Assembly: GCA_900155495.1 (NCBI GenBank) | Contig: FTLJ01000198.1 | Location: 62,001-126,000, forward strand | Length of the DNA: 64,000 bases | Direction: 5' to 3' | Source of the DNA: Porogramme epimiltina | Lineage: Eukaryota; Basidiomycota; Agaricomycetes; Polyporales; Polyporaceae | Shown: positions 11,121 through 23,339 of the stretch, piece by piece | Layout: each line of letters opens with the position of its first letter | Numbering within the stretch: position 1 is the stretch's first letter | The notes under the pieces: generated by a model | What the model saw: only the letters and a program-made list of their open reading frames with translations | Databases searched by the model: none | Told to the model about the DNA's origin: nothing | Made by a program: the position numbers and the translations under genes

Positions 11121-13135
11121 GGTTTTCTTGGCCGCCCCCATCGACCACAACGCCTCCGACACTCTTTCCCGCGGCAGCGCCGCAGTCGCTCCCTTCCTCG
11201 ACTCCTACTAGGGGTACGGACTCTCCACCAATCTACTGTACGATCTCGTAGTGTTTTTGGCTTCCCCGCCGCCGCACGGTCATTCCCCGTTTGCTGCTCG
11301 TGTTCTATCATACGCTACCATCTAGTTGTCCAGGACGCTCTGCATCTCCCCATCTGCTCCATCAGGTACCATCCGCACCTCAGATCCACCCTCAACGCGC
11401 CGTCGCCACGCTGCATCAATAACTTCCCCGCACATACTATCCACCTCTCCATAATAGTCATCCCGGTTGCTCTCCCTACCCACCCTGTATTGGAACTGTT
11501 TATTGTCATCTTTCATCCCGTCTTGTCCTCCCACTCTCCTACCCCTTATACTCTGTTTGATTCCCGTTCTTTCCTCTTGCTATGTCAGATCGTCGACTGA
11601 CTGTTGTCACCATAAGCTTCCCCAATCCTACTATCCCCGTTACCAGATTGTGCTCTCCCCCTCCACCCCTTCAGCCTCTTGTAAGTTCTCTATACCGACC
11701 CCCAACGCATGCCACTCGTCTCTAAATTCCCGTCATGTCTCATCCCCAAGCCCTTTGTTCTCGAATTTGTTGATATGCTTCTCGCATTCCAGGCATACCG
11801 TTACCATTATATACCTCCAACTCCCTCTCTCTATCTCTCTTTGCTCTCCGTATCCTGTCTCACCGCATACACATATGTCGTGATATCGTTTGCTGTACAG
11901 CTGTAAAGACGTTCTGGACCCCCTCTGCCGCGGACCCAGACGCGCACGGGGCCTGGAGCCGTCCAGTATCCATACGTAGTCGCGCGCGAGCCGCGCCGGA
12001 ACGAAATAGAAGATCCATTAGGTGAGTCGCCAAGATCCTATCACAGATAGGATAAGGACCCAACGCTGATTATGTGCTGGTTGGTGCAGACAATCGTTCA
12101 CTGTGTGCGCGGCGTGCTTTTGTCACTCAGACGGCGTTCCACACTGTCTGAAAAACGATTTCGCTGGGCCCGGCCCACGGCAGTGTCATATCCCAAGAGG
12201 CGTGTTGCGGCGCGCAACAATCAGGCTATGCCGGAGAAGATCCATCTCGGAGATTCAGCGCGAACAAAACAGACGAGAGCCCTCGCCCGTGCCCACGCAG
12301 CGCAGGCACGAAGCTCGATTTCGGTTGTCGGAGAACAAACTGCAAGTCTCTCACGGCCTACGAGGGGTGCGTGTCACGCGCGGAAGCCGGGCACGAATGT
12401 TGTTGCGTTGCCTCGAGCTTTAGGCTCTCCGCCCCTCTCCGATGGCCGTGTCACAGCCATGCCCCGAAGGCCTGCGACGCGTCCAACTTCTCTCCCCGAT
12501 AATGACCACCCAACTGCCGATCACGGAGAGCACCGTTTTGCGAAACCGGTTCTACCTCGGCACACTCCGTGCTGCTGGACACGTCGTGCTGCAAGTGAAC
12601 ACGCTCGGGAAGTAGCACGAGGGTACCGTATGGCTGAGTCAGGGCACGGTGAAAGAGAGGGAGTACCACGCACGCTTACATAATACGCGGATGTTGACCC
12701 ATTGTATTTCTTCCTTGTTTTCTTTCGACAGAACTTGTCCGCTGTCTCCGTTAGAGAAGATCCCCCTTATAGAACTATGCCCACCGTTCTGGTTCATATG
12801 CCCGAGCTGTCCGGACAACTAACTTGATTATCACATTGCCCCTTCCCAGGAACATCTGCGCAGTACACATATATCGTCACCCGTGAACTTTCAGTGGGAC
12901 GAGAGGGGCTTCTTGAAAACTGCCTCCGAGTATGACGTACCTGTCCTAGGCCTAATGATGTTCAAAGCCGTAAGCATAGCCCATCGTACCCATGCGCAGT
13001 GCTAATGTCCAGCCCCTCGGATTGCGCTTTTAATGCGGACCGCTCGCACGCAGGTTCACCTGGCCTTACCCCTAAAGCCCGCACGCCGTATGTTCATTTG
13101 TGCGAGCTCATCGCCGACCACATTCGCCCCCCAAG
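11121..13135. other. 2 kb without a supportable gene
   Basis: The first 750 bases are pyrimidine-rich and read as the 3' flank of CDH1. A 203-codon open frame at 12072-12683 (+) has no start context, splice partner, domain or paralogue and looks like a chance frame in GC-rich sequence. I see no RNA gene. Confidence 0.45.
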
Positions 13136-13721
13136 ATGTCCGTGGACGCCGTTTCACATCCTAGTGACTTGATGATCCTGTTGTTCGTGCTGTTCATCAC
13201 CATCGTGCCCCTCGTGGCGTGGAGCGTCTTTAGGATGTTACCATCCAGGCGGTTGCCTATGCTTCGTGGTGCACTCGAAGAACTGGACGTCTTGTACTAC
13301 TTCAGCCTCGAGAGCGGCCTTCTGGATGATATCACTACGATATATTTCCGGAGTGAGCTGCTTATGTGAGTCATTGGTGGCCCCCATTTACCCATCAAGC
13401 GTAAAAAAACTGACATTATACCAACCTTAGGGCACATGATCGTGCGGAACACCTGCACGCTCGAGTTCTCCAATCTGTCACAATCAGAGATGAGCTTGTG
13501 AGCCTTTTTAGAGGCCTATCGAGCGAGATCGATGATTTGCGCCAAGTTGTTGATGAAGTATGTGCCCATTTGACTGTAAGTACCTTTCTGCAGACTCTTG
13601 AAGAGGTTTACTGACCATGTCGTGTGCGCAGGCTCTGAGCCATGAAACACTTCAAGAGCAGCGTTATAGGGCACCACATACGGTCGTCGATGAGAAGGTT
13701 GTTGGCGCATTTGCGATATGA
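13136..13721 (+). CDS. membrane-anchored hypothetical protein, paralogue 2 (truncated)
   Basis: Three exons (13136-13365, 13431-13575, 13632-13721) give 154 residues, less than half the size of its paralogues (328 and 343). Exons 1 and 2 have exactly the lengths of paralogue 1 (230 and 145 nt). Residues about 13-33 are strongly hydrophobic (MILLFVLFITIVPLVAWSVF), followed by the helical segment seen in all three proteins. Exon 3 runs into a TGA instead of splicing to a fourth exon, and the relic of that exon is still present at about 13895-14164. The product would keep the membrane anchor and lose the tail. It may be a decaying gene or a working short form. Confidence 0.7.
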
Positions 13722-13894
13722 ATATTTTCCACTAGGAAAGCCAACGGGGAGAGAAACTTGAAAGAGGACCGTTCCTTTTAGTGCTCGACTTGTTCTACAA
13801 TACTTTCGTTTTTTGTCATATCCGTATATTCTCTCAATTGCGGTGTCGTATGATATAGCTACGACGCTTCTATCTTGTGAAGCAGTGGGGCAAA

Positions 13895-14164
13895 CGTCTG
13901 ACACCCTGCGACGGCCGCCAGTCCACGTCGAGCCGGTCTTCCACCAGATCTTCGACACGAAGCCTCCGATGAAAGACAGGCGGCAATCCTAACTCTCGTG
14001 CCCGCACACTTGCACGACTGCTTCGCACCAGAGTAAGAGTCCCGCGTGCGGTTGGGGTGCCGCTCTACCACGGAGATGGGGTCGGAGAGATCTTCTTCGA
14101 GGCTGGCTGCTATGTCTACGAAGATACGGACGAGTGGGTCGACGATAAGGTGGCGTACGTTTGA
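13895..14164 (+). pseudogene. relic fourth exon of paralogue 2, with an internal stop
   Basis: Read in frame, this stretch follows the C-terminal exon of paralogue 3: GRQSTSSRSSTRSSTRSLR here against RRQSVSSQSSTASSTRNLR there. Both then continue KTGG, SR, R..LLR and an acidic, Trp-containing end (DTDEWV against ESGEWV). The Trp codon TGG of paralogue 3 is TGA here (13970-13972). The frame stays open behind that stop to 14164, so the change looks recent. Confidence 0.72.
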
Positions 14165-14762
14165 CCATGTCTCATGCAGGACGGACATTTCTCCTGGTTT
14201 CCTCTCCTCCCCCCCTGCTCCCCCATTTCCGTATCGTTTTACAGGTCCCATCGGCAGCGCTATTGCCTACTCTTCGTCACTATTAGGTACCGTTTACCTT
14301 CGGACACCAGCTCTGCGCTCGTAGGTCCCTAATGCTGTAGTTGTATAGAACGATTCTTAAGCTCTCTCAGAGTGAATCGAGACGACAAGTCTTCTATAGT
14401 CGATAGTGCACTAGCCGCAGCTCCGCGTGCATTCAGCTGGTATTCCAAGACACGTCTTCGTATGCGTGGGCACAGCGTACTCCCGCAGTGTTGTCTACTA
14501 AGCTAAAGGCATACGAGCGGATGGGACTCTAGTTCATGTAGGGGCAGGAGCGAGATCAATACTTTAATACAAAATATGTGTGAAATACCTAATGATGACA
14601 ATACAAACATCGAGAGCACGATAGCGATCGAAAAGCTAACACGGCCGAAGTCAGCATCCCTCTAACATCCCAGCGGTACCCCCGAAACGAACGTGATCAG
14701 TGAGCTAGACAGTTGCAAGAATGCCAGTAACACTCACCATGTCACAGTCCACTGAGCTAGCG
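14165..14762. other. intergenic, nothing recognisable
   Basis: Convergent intergenic space between the paralogue 2 relic and the 3' end of the kinase-like gene; no reading frame, RNA gene or repeat can be supported. Confidence 0.5.
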
Positions 14763-16254
14763 TCATCCTGCAGAGCCGGCCCCCGAGGTAAACGAGAACT
14801 TGTTCAGCTGGCTCAGGCCTTCCCACGCAGGCACGACGTAGTTGTTGAAAACTCGCTCATACACCGGTTCGGACCTGGAGCTCAGCCGACGACGCGCGAT
14901 GACAGCGCAGTCCTGCAGGGCACAGATCTGTCGGAACATCGTGACAAGTTCGGGAGCTGCGGGACGTGTTTCGGGTTGAGGTTGCTTCATACAGTCAATC
15001 AGTGGGCGGAGAAACTCCAGTGCGTGGTATTTCTATCGAAAGAGGGAGAGTGAACAATGAGCATGGGCGCATGCTATAGAGGTGCGTGACGAGACGGAGG
15101 TAGAGGAGTGATATAGCACGGATACGACATACCTGGTCAAATTCCTTGTGGAAGAGATTTCCGAGCGCGTAAATGTCGGCCTTGTAACCGTCGTAGGGAA
15201 CCGTCGACGATAGTTCTGGAACTTCGTCGTCCCTACCGACATCTCCAACGACGAGCGAGGAAGCACCTTCGACGAAGTGAACGGAGAGCCCGAAATCGAT
15301 GTAGTAGTATCGGACTGGGTGATCTATCCGTGCCAACGGTTTGACATTCTCGATGACGTCGACAGAGACGTATCTTCGAACCGGGTGATAACCATTTGGG
15401 TACAACGGCGAGGCATCCATCATCAGGTTCGGAGGGGCAATGTCTCTGCAATACCGTGTTAGATATAGTAACTCTGACTGTGATCATGCGAACAAAATCA
15501 CCGATGGACGACTCTGTTGTTATGCATGAACTCTAGCCCCTGAAAAGCATAAGTCTCGATGCGTACGAGGTGTTAGCTTGGCACTCACTTCGAGCATTTG
15601 GCTTATGAAGTCTATGACTTCACCTAGGTGAACAAAGTCCGGATCGTTGAATGGTCGTAAATACGGCATCACGAGTAATGTCTGGTTATCTGGGTCAAGG
15701 GGGTCTGGGAAGACGTCGAGGACCGGAGCGCAGTGGTTTTGTGGATGCCGAAGAGACGTCAGGAACTGAGAAACTTCTACTTCTTGTCCTCTGTTAGAAA
15801 GTTTCTTTATCGCAACGCGGGCACCGTCTCTTCGACTGGCATCGATTACGGCTACCGTCTAATCCGACTTTGTGAGCCTTCCAAACGCGGTGAGGTGTTC
15901 TGACCACTCACCCACAGGAAGATAGAATCTTCACAGAAATCAGGGTGTATATTTGTCCCTATCCAGGAGGGCTTCCAGTCCTTAAAATATCTTTTCCTTA
16001 AGACATACCCCCTCTTCTCGAGTTCCGGTTGTCGATCTCTCCAGTAGACTTCGTACGGTAATAAGTCGTAAGCGCCCAAGCGTGTTTGCTCCTGGTATAT
16101 CTGCACGGTTCCCGGGGAGCGAAAGGCGGAGCTCGGCAGTTTCCTGGGCTCTGATGTAGATCCCATCTTCTGTGGAATTTGGTCGTGTAAGAGGGTTAGA
16201 GGTGAGTAGGAGTCCACTTACCTGCTGGTGCGGAACAACGTCCCCGATCGTCAT
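14763..16254 (-). CDS. basidiomycete kinase-like domain protein, full length
   Basis: Six exons (16254-16222, 16169-15912, 15858-15589, 15539-15502, 15445-15133, 15032-14763) give 393 residues. Kinase motifs are in order: the lysine motif VAIKK near residues 112-116, the catalytic loop HRDIAPPN at 199-206, and DFG at 250-252 (YYIDFGLS). A segment resembling the helix F region follows (GYKADIYALGNLF). A typical glycine-rich loop is not evident before the lysine. Since Lys, Asp and Asn of the core are all present, catalysis is possible but unproven. The N-terminal WRDRQPELEKRGYVLRKRY signature is shared with the partial gene at 1-259. It is divergent from paralogue 3 at 16743 with 488 bp between start codons, the same layout as at the left edge. 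The start follows from an in-phase 11-codon first exon; the ATG at 16166 is an alternative. Confidence 0.85.
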
Positions 16255-16742
16255 GCCACGCGGAAACCAGGGCTGCCACCTTTGGGTTGCTGACTAGCGC
16301 CCGGCGCACGTTTGGCGCACGTGGCGGCCTGGCTGGCGTCAGTTGCCACCCTACTTACGTCCTCTTTTCTTTCGCGATATCCAAGGCCAACATCCCCTCC
16401 AAACAGCCACCGCAGCCCTGGGGCTTTATGTCCAATATAAGGCCATCAGTACCCACACCACTCGCCATGGTCGGATCGTCCGACTACCACGAGGTGCTCC
16501 GCAGGCGTGCTTCATACCTCCACGAGGCATCGTGGTGTGTGCACTGCCCATCCTCTATTAATCCTCGCGGTCCCTATGTGTGCTTCTCTTTTCTCTCGGA
16601 ATCTGATGCATGTGTACTCCGTGGACTTTATGTCAGGATACGGCTGATATAAAAAATCGCACCTGCGGACTAGAACTGCCTTCGCTCTCCCCTTCGGCAG
16701 TGCAACCCACCCCGCCACCCCGCCTTCCCCCACCAAACCACG

Positions 16743-17960
16743 ATGCCTGGCGAGTCTTTCTTTAAACGTTGGGATCTTGGCCTGGGCATCCTTGCCATTG
16801 TCTCCGTGCCCATCATCTCCCTCATCGTTCGCTGGGTCAATTCTTTCCGCCCTTCGAAGAAAATACGCGAAGTGTTCGATCTCCTTGAAGACACTCGCTC
16901 TCTTCTCGACTCCTGCTCTGAAGAGGGCCTTCTCCAAGGTGAACAAGCCGGCGACTATGAGACTCAGCTGAAGTCGTAAGTGTCGACGCGCCACTCGCTC
17001 CTGGTCCCTGCGCGCGCCTCGTGCTAACACTGTCCTCCCCCGGGCACAGCCTCAATAGCCGCGCGAAAATCGCCCACATGGACACCAGTCAGGCGAAGAA
17101 TATCTTTCAAGACGTTACGAACATGTTCAAGGGTCTTACCTGGGATATCTACCGCATCTGCCAAGACGTAAAGGGCGTCCGCTCCAATATCTCCGTACGT
17201 CTCGCGCTTATCATTAGTCTGCTCGTCGCTAACCCGACTGTGCATAGACAAGCAGCATGAGGGAACGCGAAAGATTAGCTGCAGCGAATGCAGCAAGAGC
17301 TTCGTCTTCGGGGAATTCTCCCGAAGCTGGTGAGTGAGGATTGTTGCGACTTCGGAGATCTCCTACTGACGTTAGAATTGTGATGCAGATACTCACGTTG
17401 AGGCGTCATGTACTCCGCCGACCCCCGCAGAAACCCCAGGAGATCGCCCGATGGAAGACACCCTCGCAACAACTCTACTCACTAACACGCCACCTTCGAC
17501 CACCGCAACAGATACGCGCGTCTTATCGCCACCCCAAATCACATCACGTGATGAACCAAGCTCACATGAAACGTCCCCGGCTGCCCCTCCTCCGCCCCCC
17601 CAAGTGCAACCGAGTACCGACGTGGTCGCTCTACCTGTTAAATCACACGTATCCCCAGACACTGAGCTGTTGCCCTGGAGAAAACCTCTCACCACTGCGG
17701 ATCGGCGTCAGTCCGTTTCGAGCCAGTCGTCCACCGCATCGTCTACACGCAATCTGAGGTGGAAGACAGGCGGAACACCCGTATCACGCGTTCGCGTCAT
17801 GAAGCGTTTCCTCCGTAAGGCGCGCGTGTCGCGTACTACCGGATCCGTTGGGCACTACGTGAACCTTCGGCTCTGCGAAGAGAAGGTTGTCGACGACAGC
17901 GATCAGAGCGAGGACGAGTCGGGCGAATGGGTGTATGAAGGCCTGGTAGCTGCCGCTTAA
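16743..17960 (+). CDS. membrane-anchored hypothetical protein, paralogue 3
   Basis: Four exons (16743-16975, 17050-17194, 17248-17329, 17389-17960) give 343 residues. One hydrophobic segment lies at about 12-32 (LGLGILAIVSVPIISLIVRW). A helical, charged part follows (VFDLLEDTRSLLDSCSEEG; NIFQDVTNMFKGLTWDIYR), then a low-complexity tail with a proline run and the end ESGEWVYEGLVAAA. The exon layout matches paralogue 1 and the 5' part of paralogue 2. I do not recognise the family by name. A single-pass anchor with a long cytosolic region is the likely topology, and the recurring divergent pairing with a kinase-like gene suggests, without proving, shared expression or function. Confidence 0.87.
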
Positions 17961-18195
17961 CGGTCTCTGGGCCTTAGTCTTTGCACGCCATGTAACACCA
18001 TTGTAATTTCTCCCCTATGCTCTTCATTGCTCTCGTTTGTACTCGCTATACGGAAATCTCTCCTCTATCGTGTTTTCAATGTATTGACTCTACCCGACAA
18101 ATGTATCAAATGATATGAGCTGTTCGTCGAAGATCACCTTAGTAAGAAAAACCTTTTCTACGTAGAAGGGTTCAGCCGCGCCATCATGGTGCACT

Positions 18196-19831
18196 TCAAG
18201 AGAAGCGTGTGGTCTTTTCTCCTTGCCTCCCTTCATCATCTTCAAGGAGTCTAGTGCACAACGCGGTCAACGTAGAGGATGCGCGGAACTCGAGCGACTT
18301 CCTTGGTCGTTCGCGCAGAATGGGGATGAGTTGCGCGAGACACGGCTCTGGGAGGTACCCGACAATGGCGACGCGCTGGACATACGCGAGGTTGTTGTGC
18401 ATCTGCCGGGCAGAATCGAGGAAGTTGGAAAACGCCCACTCGTATATGGCTGTGTCCAAAGAGCGCGCGTCTCCGTCAGGCCAAGTCAGCCCGAGTTTGA
18501 GGTACGGGGATGATGATGAGCCAACATCTGTGATGTCTGCGTCGAGGTCGGGCGTAGGGCTGGATACCTGGACCTCTTTCCTGTCGCAGGGATGGTTGTG
18601 GACGGTGAGGGAGGCGAGTGAGGAGAGCATTGGCAGACATTTGGGGGAGGACAGGCGGAGGAGGCGTGGGTAGAGGTGGTCGGGTGGCGCGCGCCAGCCG
18701 ATGTATCCACTCAACATAACTGTCGCGAGAGCGCTCGACGTGCGCATCTGTCCCAGCATGGCGGTGAGCGCGACGATCTCCAAGCGCAACTTGAGGTAGC
18801 GAAGCTTCGGGAGAGGTATGACTTTGGTGGTCGGATCTAGTGTCCGCACTGGTACGTTGGGGACGCATACAAGCGTGAGCTCCTCCAGGTCCGGGCATGC
18901 GCGCAGAACGTCTGCAAGATGGCGATCTGCACCCACAAGAGAGGGCTCAGGAGACCGAGGGTAGGTGATGGAGAGCGTGCGAAGGCCGGCGTAGGATTTG
19001 GGGATGTAATTCAGGCGACAGTTGATGAAAGTCGCACGGCGAAGGCGGGGTGCGCGCTCCTGTTGGCCTGCATACCAGGGAAGGATACCGTCGTCTACAA
19101 GGTGGGGTGGACGCGTTACATGGAGCTCCTCGAGTGCGTGGAAGGGTTTCTCGAGCCATCCACCACCCGGCCAATCCACCGCCTCTACACTGCGAATGAG
19201 GTCAAGGTGGGCGATAAGCGTGTTGCGGAGCGCCTTCTCCACTGGTGCATGGATGCCGATGAGCCTCCCTGGAAGAACTAGATGGAGGGGATGTCCTTGG
19301 CGGCGAGCGAAGTTGAACATTCGTTGGGCCTCTTCGGCACTGGGAGGGAGGGCGAAGCGGGACCAGAAGGGTGGATAAGCGAAGCAAACATCTCGCCATC
19401 GGGAACACGTAGATGCAATTGTGAACTTCCGTCGTGCATCGAGGCCTGCGGCTTCCACCAGTATAGGTTGCAGAATTTCTACGGGGAGTGTGTTGACATT
19501 CACCAGAGTATTGCGACGCCGGAGGAGTGTGAGCTTGGTATTGATGAGAGCGGTGGTGCAGGCAAGGAGGGAGGTATCTAGTTGCGATATCAAGCGATGA
19601 ACTTGCTGGATACCTTCTAGGTCAGTTCTTCCTCTGGGCCTAGAAGTAGTCACCCCAGGTAAGATGCAGATCGAAAAGCATGGGAGTAACTCACGTTTGC
19701 ACATCTGGATAGTTACACGCGATATACCGGGACACGTAGGCTTTGATGTCGTTCTCGATCCGTTTCGAGTGATCCAGCACTCCATCCAGGTATCTCCTCA
19801 ACTCTTCGTGTGTAGAGTATTCATCCAGCAT
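18196..19831 (-). CDS. F-box protein of the basidiomycete type
   Basis: Two exons (19831-19695, 19639-18196) give 526 residues. A short helical N-terminus (RRYLDGVLDHSKRIENDIKA) precedes the common basidiomycete pre-F-box helix (ALINTKLTLLRRRNTL). The F-box itself follows (VNTLPVEILQPILVEA, then CSRWRDVCFAYPPFW). The rest is leucine-rich with irregular repeats ending in a charged tail. By family knowledge it would act as a substrate receptor of an SCF ubiquitin ligase via Skp1; the target is unknown. Such genes are numerous and fast-evolving in Agaricomycetes. The frame stays open upstream of the chosen ATG, so the N-terminus could be longer. Confidence 0.85.
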
Positions 19832-20640
19832 ATCAGGTGGCAGGCGGTCGAAGGAGGGGGCGAGTGCGAGTGGGATGTCTGTTTTGAGGGACGGAGTCAG
19901 GTTTGGAAAGAATGGGTGATGTACTAGGGTACAGACCTTAATGTTCTAGCTACGTGTGCTTATACCCTTCTGTCAGGATGGGCGGTGCTCCCAGAGGCCA
20001 CCGGGGCGCTATGCAAAGCTCGGATAGCATGAGGTGGCCCGACAGCCGCACCGTGACATGTGGTAGGCAGTCTGGGCGCTTGTCATCCAAATAAGGCACC
20101 GGGATAGCTGCGGGGAGTGAAAAGTTCGATTCTGTATGCACAGCTAGGGTTTGGCTGTTCTAAAAACCTAATGAGCATACGTGGTGAGTCACATTTCACA
20201 GCAGATGCCACAGAACGAGAGTGAAAGCGCAGAAGAGTTCGAAGCTACCCTCCACCGTGCTGCCAAAGGGTGGATGTGTGCACTGGTAGACCCTGCCAGC
20301 CACATTCGCTCGGTCACAATGGGGTGCGCTGTGCGTCGCAGTCGCTCAGATGAAATGTGATAGTGGAAATGCCTACCGACATGCATGAGGCACAAGCTTC
20401 GAGCGGGACACGTCCATTATGTGGCAGTTGCTCTTCTCGTGGGCGCCTTGGAAGCTGTGCACAGCCGCATATGCATATGGAAGCGTCTCTATATCTGCAT
20501 TCCGAGTATCACTCATACAGTGCCGCGTATCCTGTGCAACTAGTGATAAGAGCAGGATGATTCTGGAACGCTAAAAAGGCGAGATGACATGAGGTTTGCT
20601 TCAAGGGATGGCTGCGGAGAGTCGCTCACCGGAAAGGGGC
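19832..20640. other. intergenic, nothing recognisable
   Basis: About 800 bases between the F-box g 5' end and the first DUF6533 gene. Short open frames here show no coding features or repeats. Confidence 0.45.
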
Positions 20641-20642
20641 AG

Positions 20643-22333
20643 TTACGCTCTATCCGTCACTTCGATCTCTTCCACGGGGACCACCGTAACCTTATGAACG
20701 TCGATGTCCTTTGAACCCAATATAGACTCCTCAGGAAGCGATCCTTCTGTCATCTCCGCCATGTAGTACTCGGTGTCGATGTCGCTCATCACATGTCGTG
20801 AGGTGTGGTCGAGGTGTCGCTTACACCGCAAGCCCGTCATCGCGCCGAGATTGCCAACGATTGATGTGGAGATAGTCGATTGACTTGAATCCTCCGGATA
20901 CGAGATTGTACGGAGACTAAGAACGAAGCGAGACAGAATAAGGACAGTGAAGCTGCATGAGATGGTACGACGTCAGTTCAGTTCTTGGAGGATCGTTATA
21001 GGAAAATTACACTTCGCAGAAGTACGGCCAGACAGCAAATATCGTGATAGGTTGTTGATGGCGAAGTTAGAGTCGGGTATTTCGAGAACAGAAGTTACCA
21101 TACTGATTGCTGCCAACGTATTCAGCATGTGTTAGTGTATGATAGCTGATGGCTTTCATTGAATACGTACTGGGTCGGCGTATAACTTCATGAAAAGATT
21201 GATTATCAGCAGCCTGTTGACATTTAGTTCTTAAGTCGGCGGAGATATCCCCCCATCATCAGACACGTACACAAAGTAACATACTCCTATAGTCGATGAT
21301 AATAAGGATTCTGCTTCGATGGCGGGGAAGGGGGGCACTTACCATCGCGCCCAAGGAGGTCGAGTAGGGTGGTTCTCTGCCCAAGGCTAGAGAGCGCTCT
21401 TCGAAGTTCAAATGTCTTCCACCACGTGACAATCACAAGAAGCGTGGTAGCCGCAATAGACGAACCCATTGCGACGTCTGTGACTGAGAACGAAAACCAT
21501 TCGTTATCGTCCCAAGGGGCGCGAAGGGGGTGACTTCTCACGTCTGTGCTTCCAAGTTGGCGTTAGATATGCAGGAGCAGTCCGGGAGCATGAAACACCC
21601 ACCCTTCCAGCACACTATCAGTAAAATGATAGTGGTATGTGCATGTCAATGATCCAGAAGTTTGAGAGGGGGTATATGCTACCGTTTCTGCCTAACAAGG
21701 ATGTGAGTGCCTATGACCCGTCGAACACGCCGGCCTGAAACTACTCACAATGAGGGTGATAGGATTCATCAAACACAATGGCAGCACAATGATGAGCGGG
21801 CGAGCGTCGGGGCCCCAGACGCCGTAAAGCCGAAGTGCCGTAAGCGAGGCCACTGCGAAGTAGTTGATTACAAACAACCCGTCGTCTATATGGGTCAGCC
21901 ACCCGCATGTCTAGTGTCATAGAATGACAGTAGAATTATCAGATAAGACTATTGAACGAGAATGACGAGAAGTACGTACCTTGTCATTGTAGCTCCACAA
22001 AACACGGAGAAGGATGACGATCCGTTCTACCACGAGAGTGTAACGTATGCATAGGTACGCGATTGACCCTCCGGAAAGGGTTGGCGCTCCAGGTCGCTTG
22101 GGGCGCCATATACAGCGAACCTCGGCGGGGATGGTGAGCGCAAAGTCGTACCACAAAAGCGCTAGTCGAGGAATGGGAGGTCAGCATCTCCATGCGTCGG
22201 CGTTTATTGCCAGAGGCCCAAGCTCACTTGTGGAAGCTAGAACGCAACATATCTCAACCCTTCTACGAGTATGGAACAGTTCAACATGCAGTGCAGACCG
22301 AGGGCGCTTAGTGACATACCCGTGAGGAGACAT
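20643..22333 (-). CDS. DUF6533-type membrane protein, locus 1 (splice sites partly decayed)
   Basis: Most exons of the family can be traced: exon 2 (22262-22228), the core exon (LLWYDFALTIPAEVRCIW), the long helix exon (LFVINYFAVASLTALRLYGV), the helix with TWWKTFEL, a short GVCYFV exon, and the last exon (LILSRFVLSLRTISYPED to the stop at 20643). A 2-nt exon 'AC' between CAG and GTGAG is needed for phase, as in its relatives. Two things are wrong. The intron between the last two helix exons (about 21045-21095) has GTTCTC where relatives have GTGAGT, and its acceptor AG is AC. The start is also ambiguous; a 14-nt first exon at 22333-22320 fits the phase. It is the most diverged member and may be a young pseudogene. 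Confidence 0.6.
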
Positions 22334-23339
22334 AGCTTCTGTTCAATGTCTGGGGATGCCAGGAGTTCGTTGGACATATTCAAGGCGGGTGTAGCGACTC
22401 CTAATATATAGGTAGAGTGGGAGGAGTGGAATGCCGTTAGCGGAGCCGAAACAAACGGTGCCTGGAGCAGGTACCTGAAGAGTTGGAGCTACACAGCATA
22501 GCGGCAATTGGTTTGTTCAGAACCCTGACACCTGACATACCCATGAGAAGAATGTGGTCTGTGCTTTGTGCACCGTTTAGTTCGCGTGAGCATGGTTGGC
22601 ACAAAAATGGTACTCACAATAGGAATGTCAGAGTCTTCGAGTTGATCAAGTTCAAGATTTTCCTATGTCGGCATGCTATAATATGCGCTGAAGAAGCCAG
22701 ATCGTTGCTGCATGTCCGAGGTGTCGAAGTCGATGCGCTTCAAACTCGGAGTGCCGGAAATCCGAATTGGAGGAGCATGGTATGTGTAGAGGACCGTATC
22801 GTCCTCGTTATAACTGGTGGCATTTCCCTTTAAACGTCGGCAGGTACGATGTAAAGAGGAGGTATATCTGGAAGTGGAATCTAGAAAAAGGCAACGTGCA
22901 CATGTCAGTTACTACTCAGCGATGACAAGCCGCAGGGAATTGTCCATTACACGGGTTTTGAAGTGTGAGGGAGTGATATCCCGCGGAAATACAGAAGATT
23001 ATACACTTTTATGGTTTCTGTGCACGCTTTCTAATCCTTTGGCGGAATTCTGCGTTTTGCGGCTTCGATTGGGGCTGCGTCGGGCGCACAAAAAGGTTTA
23101 GCGCCCGATAAACGCCGAACGCTGGCAGGTTGCCGTGTGACATTCAACGTGACGCGACGCGTGCCGTCCACGCGTTATTTGCTCGTGTTTGTCTTCCACC
23201 CGAACTTGTCACTGTGTCCTTGGGGCCTCGGCCAGCTGGGCTGGAGCTTAGCGTCGATCGTCCGTCAGCAGGCAACGCTCCCAACTGCTGGAGACTCTCA
23301 TAAGGAATTTGTAGTTTTGCTCATCTTACATTGTCCATC
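22334..23339. other. intergenic, nothing recognisable
   Basis: About 1 kb that serves as divergent upstream region for the DUF6533 gene (-) and gene A (+). Open frames in it lack coding features. Confidence 0.45.

Noticed and set aside
11467..11883. 138-codon open frame on the plus strand
   Set aside because: It is the translation of a pyrimidine-rich tract downstream of CDH1 (long Ser/Leu/Pro runs) and better explained as 3' untranslated or flanking DNA.
12072..12683. 203-codon open frame on the plus strand
   Set aside because: Arg/Ala-rich composition, no domain, no splice partner, no paralogue; such frames are expected by chance in GC-rich sequence.
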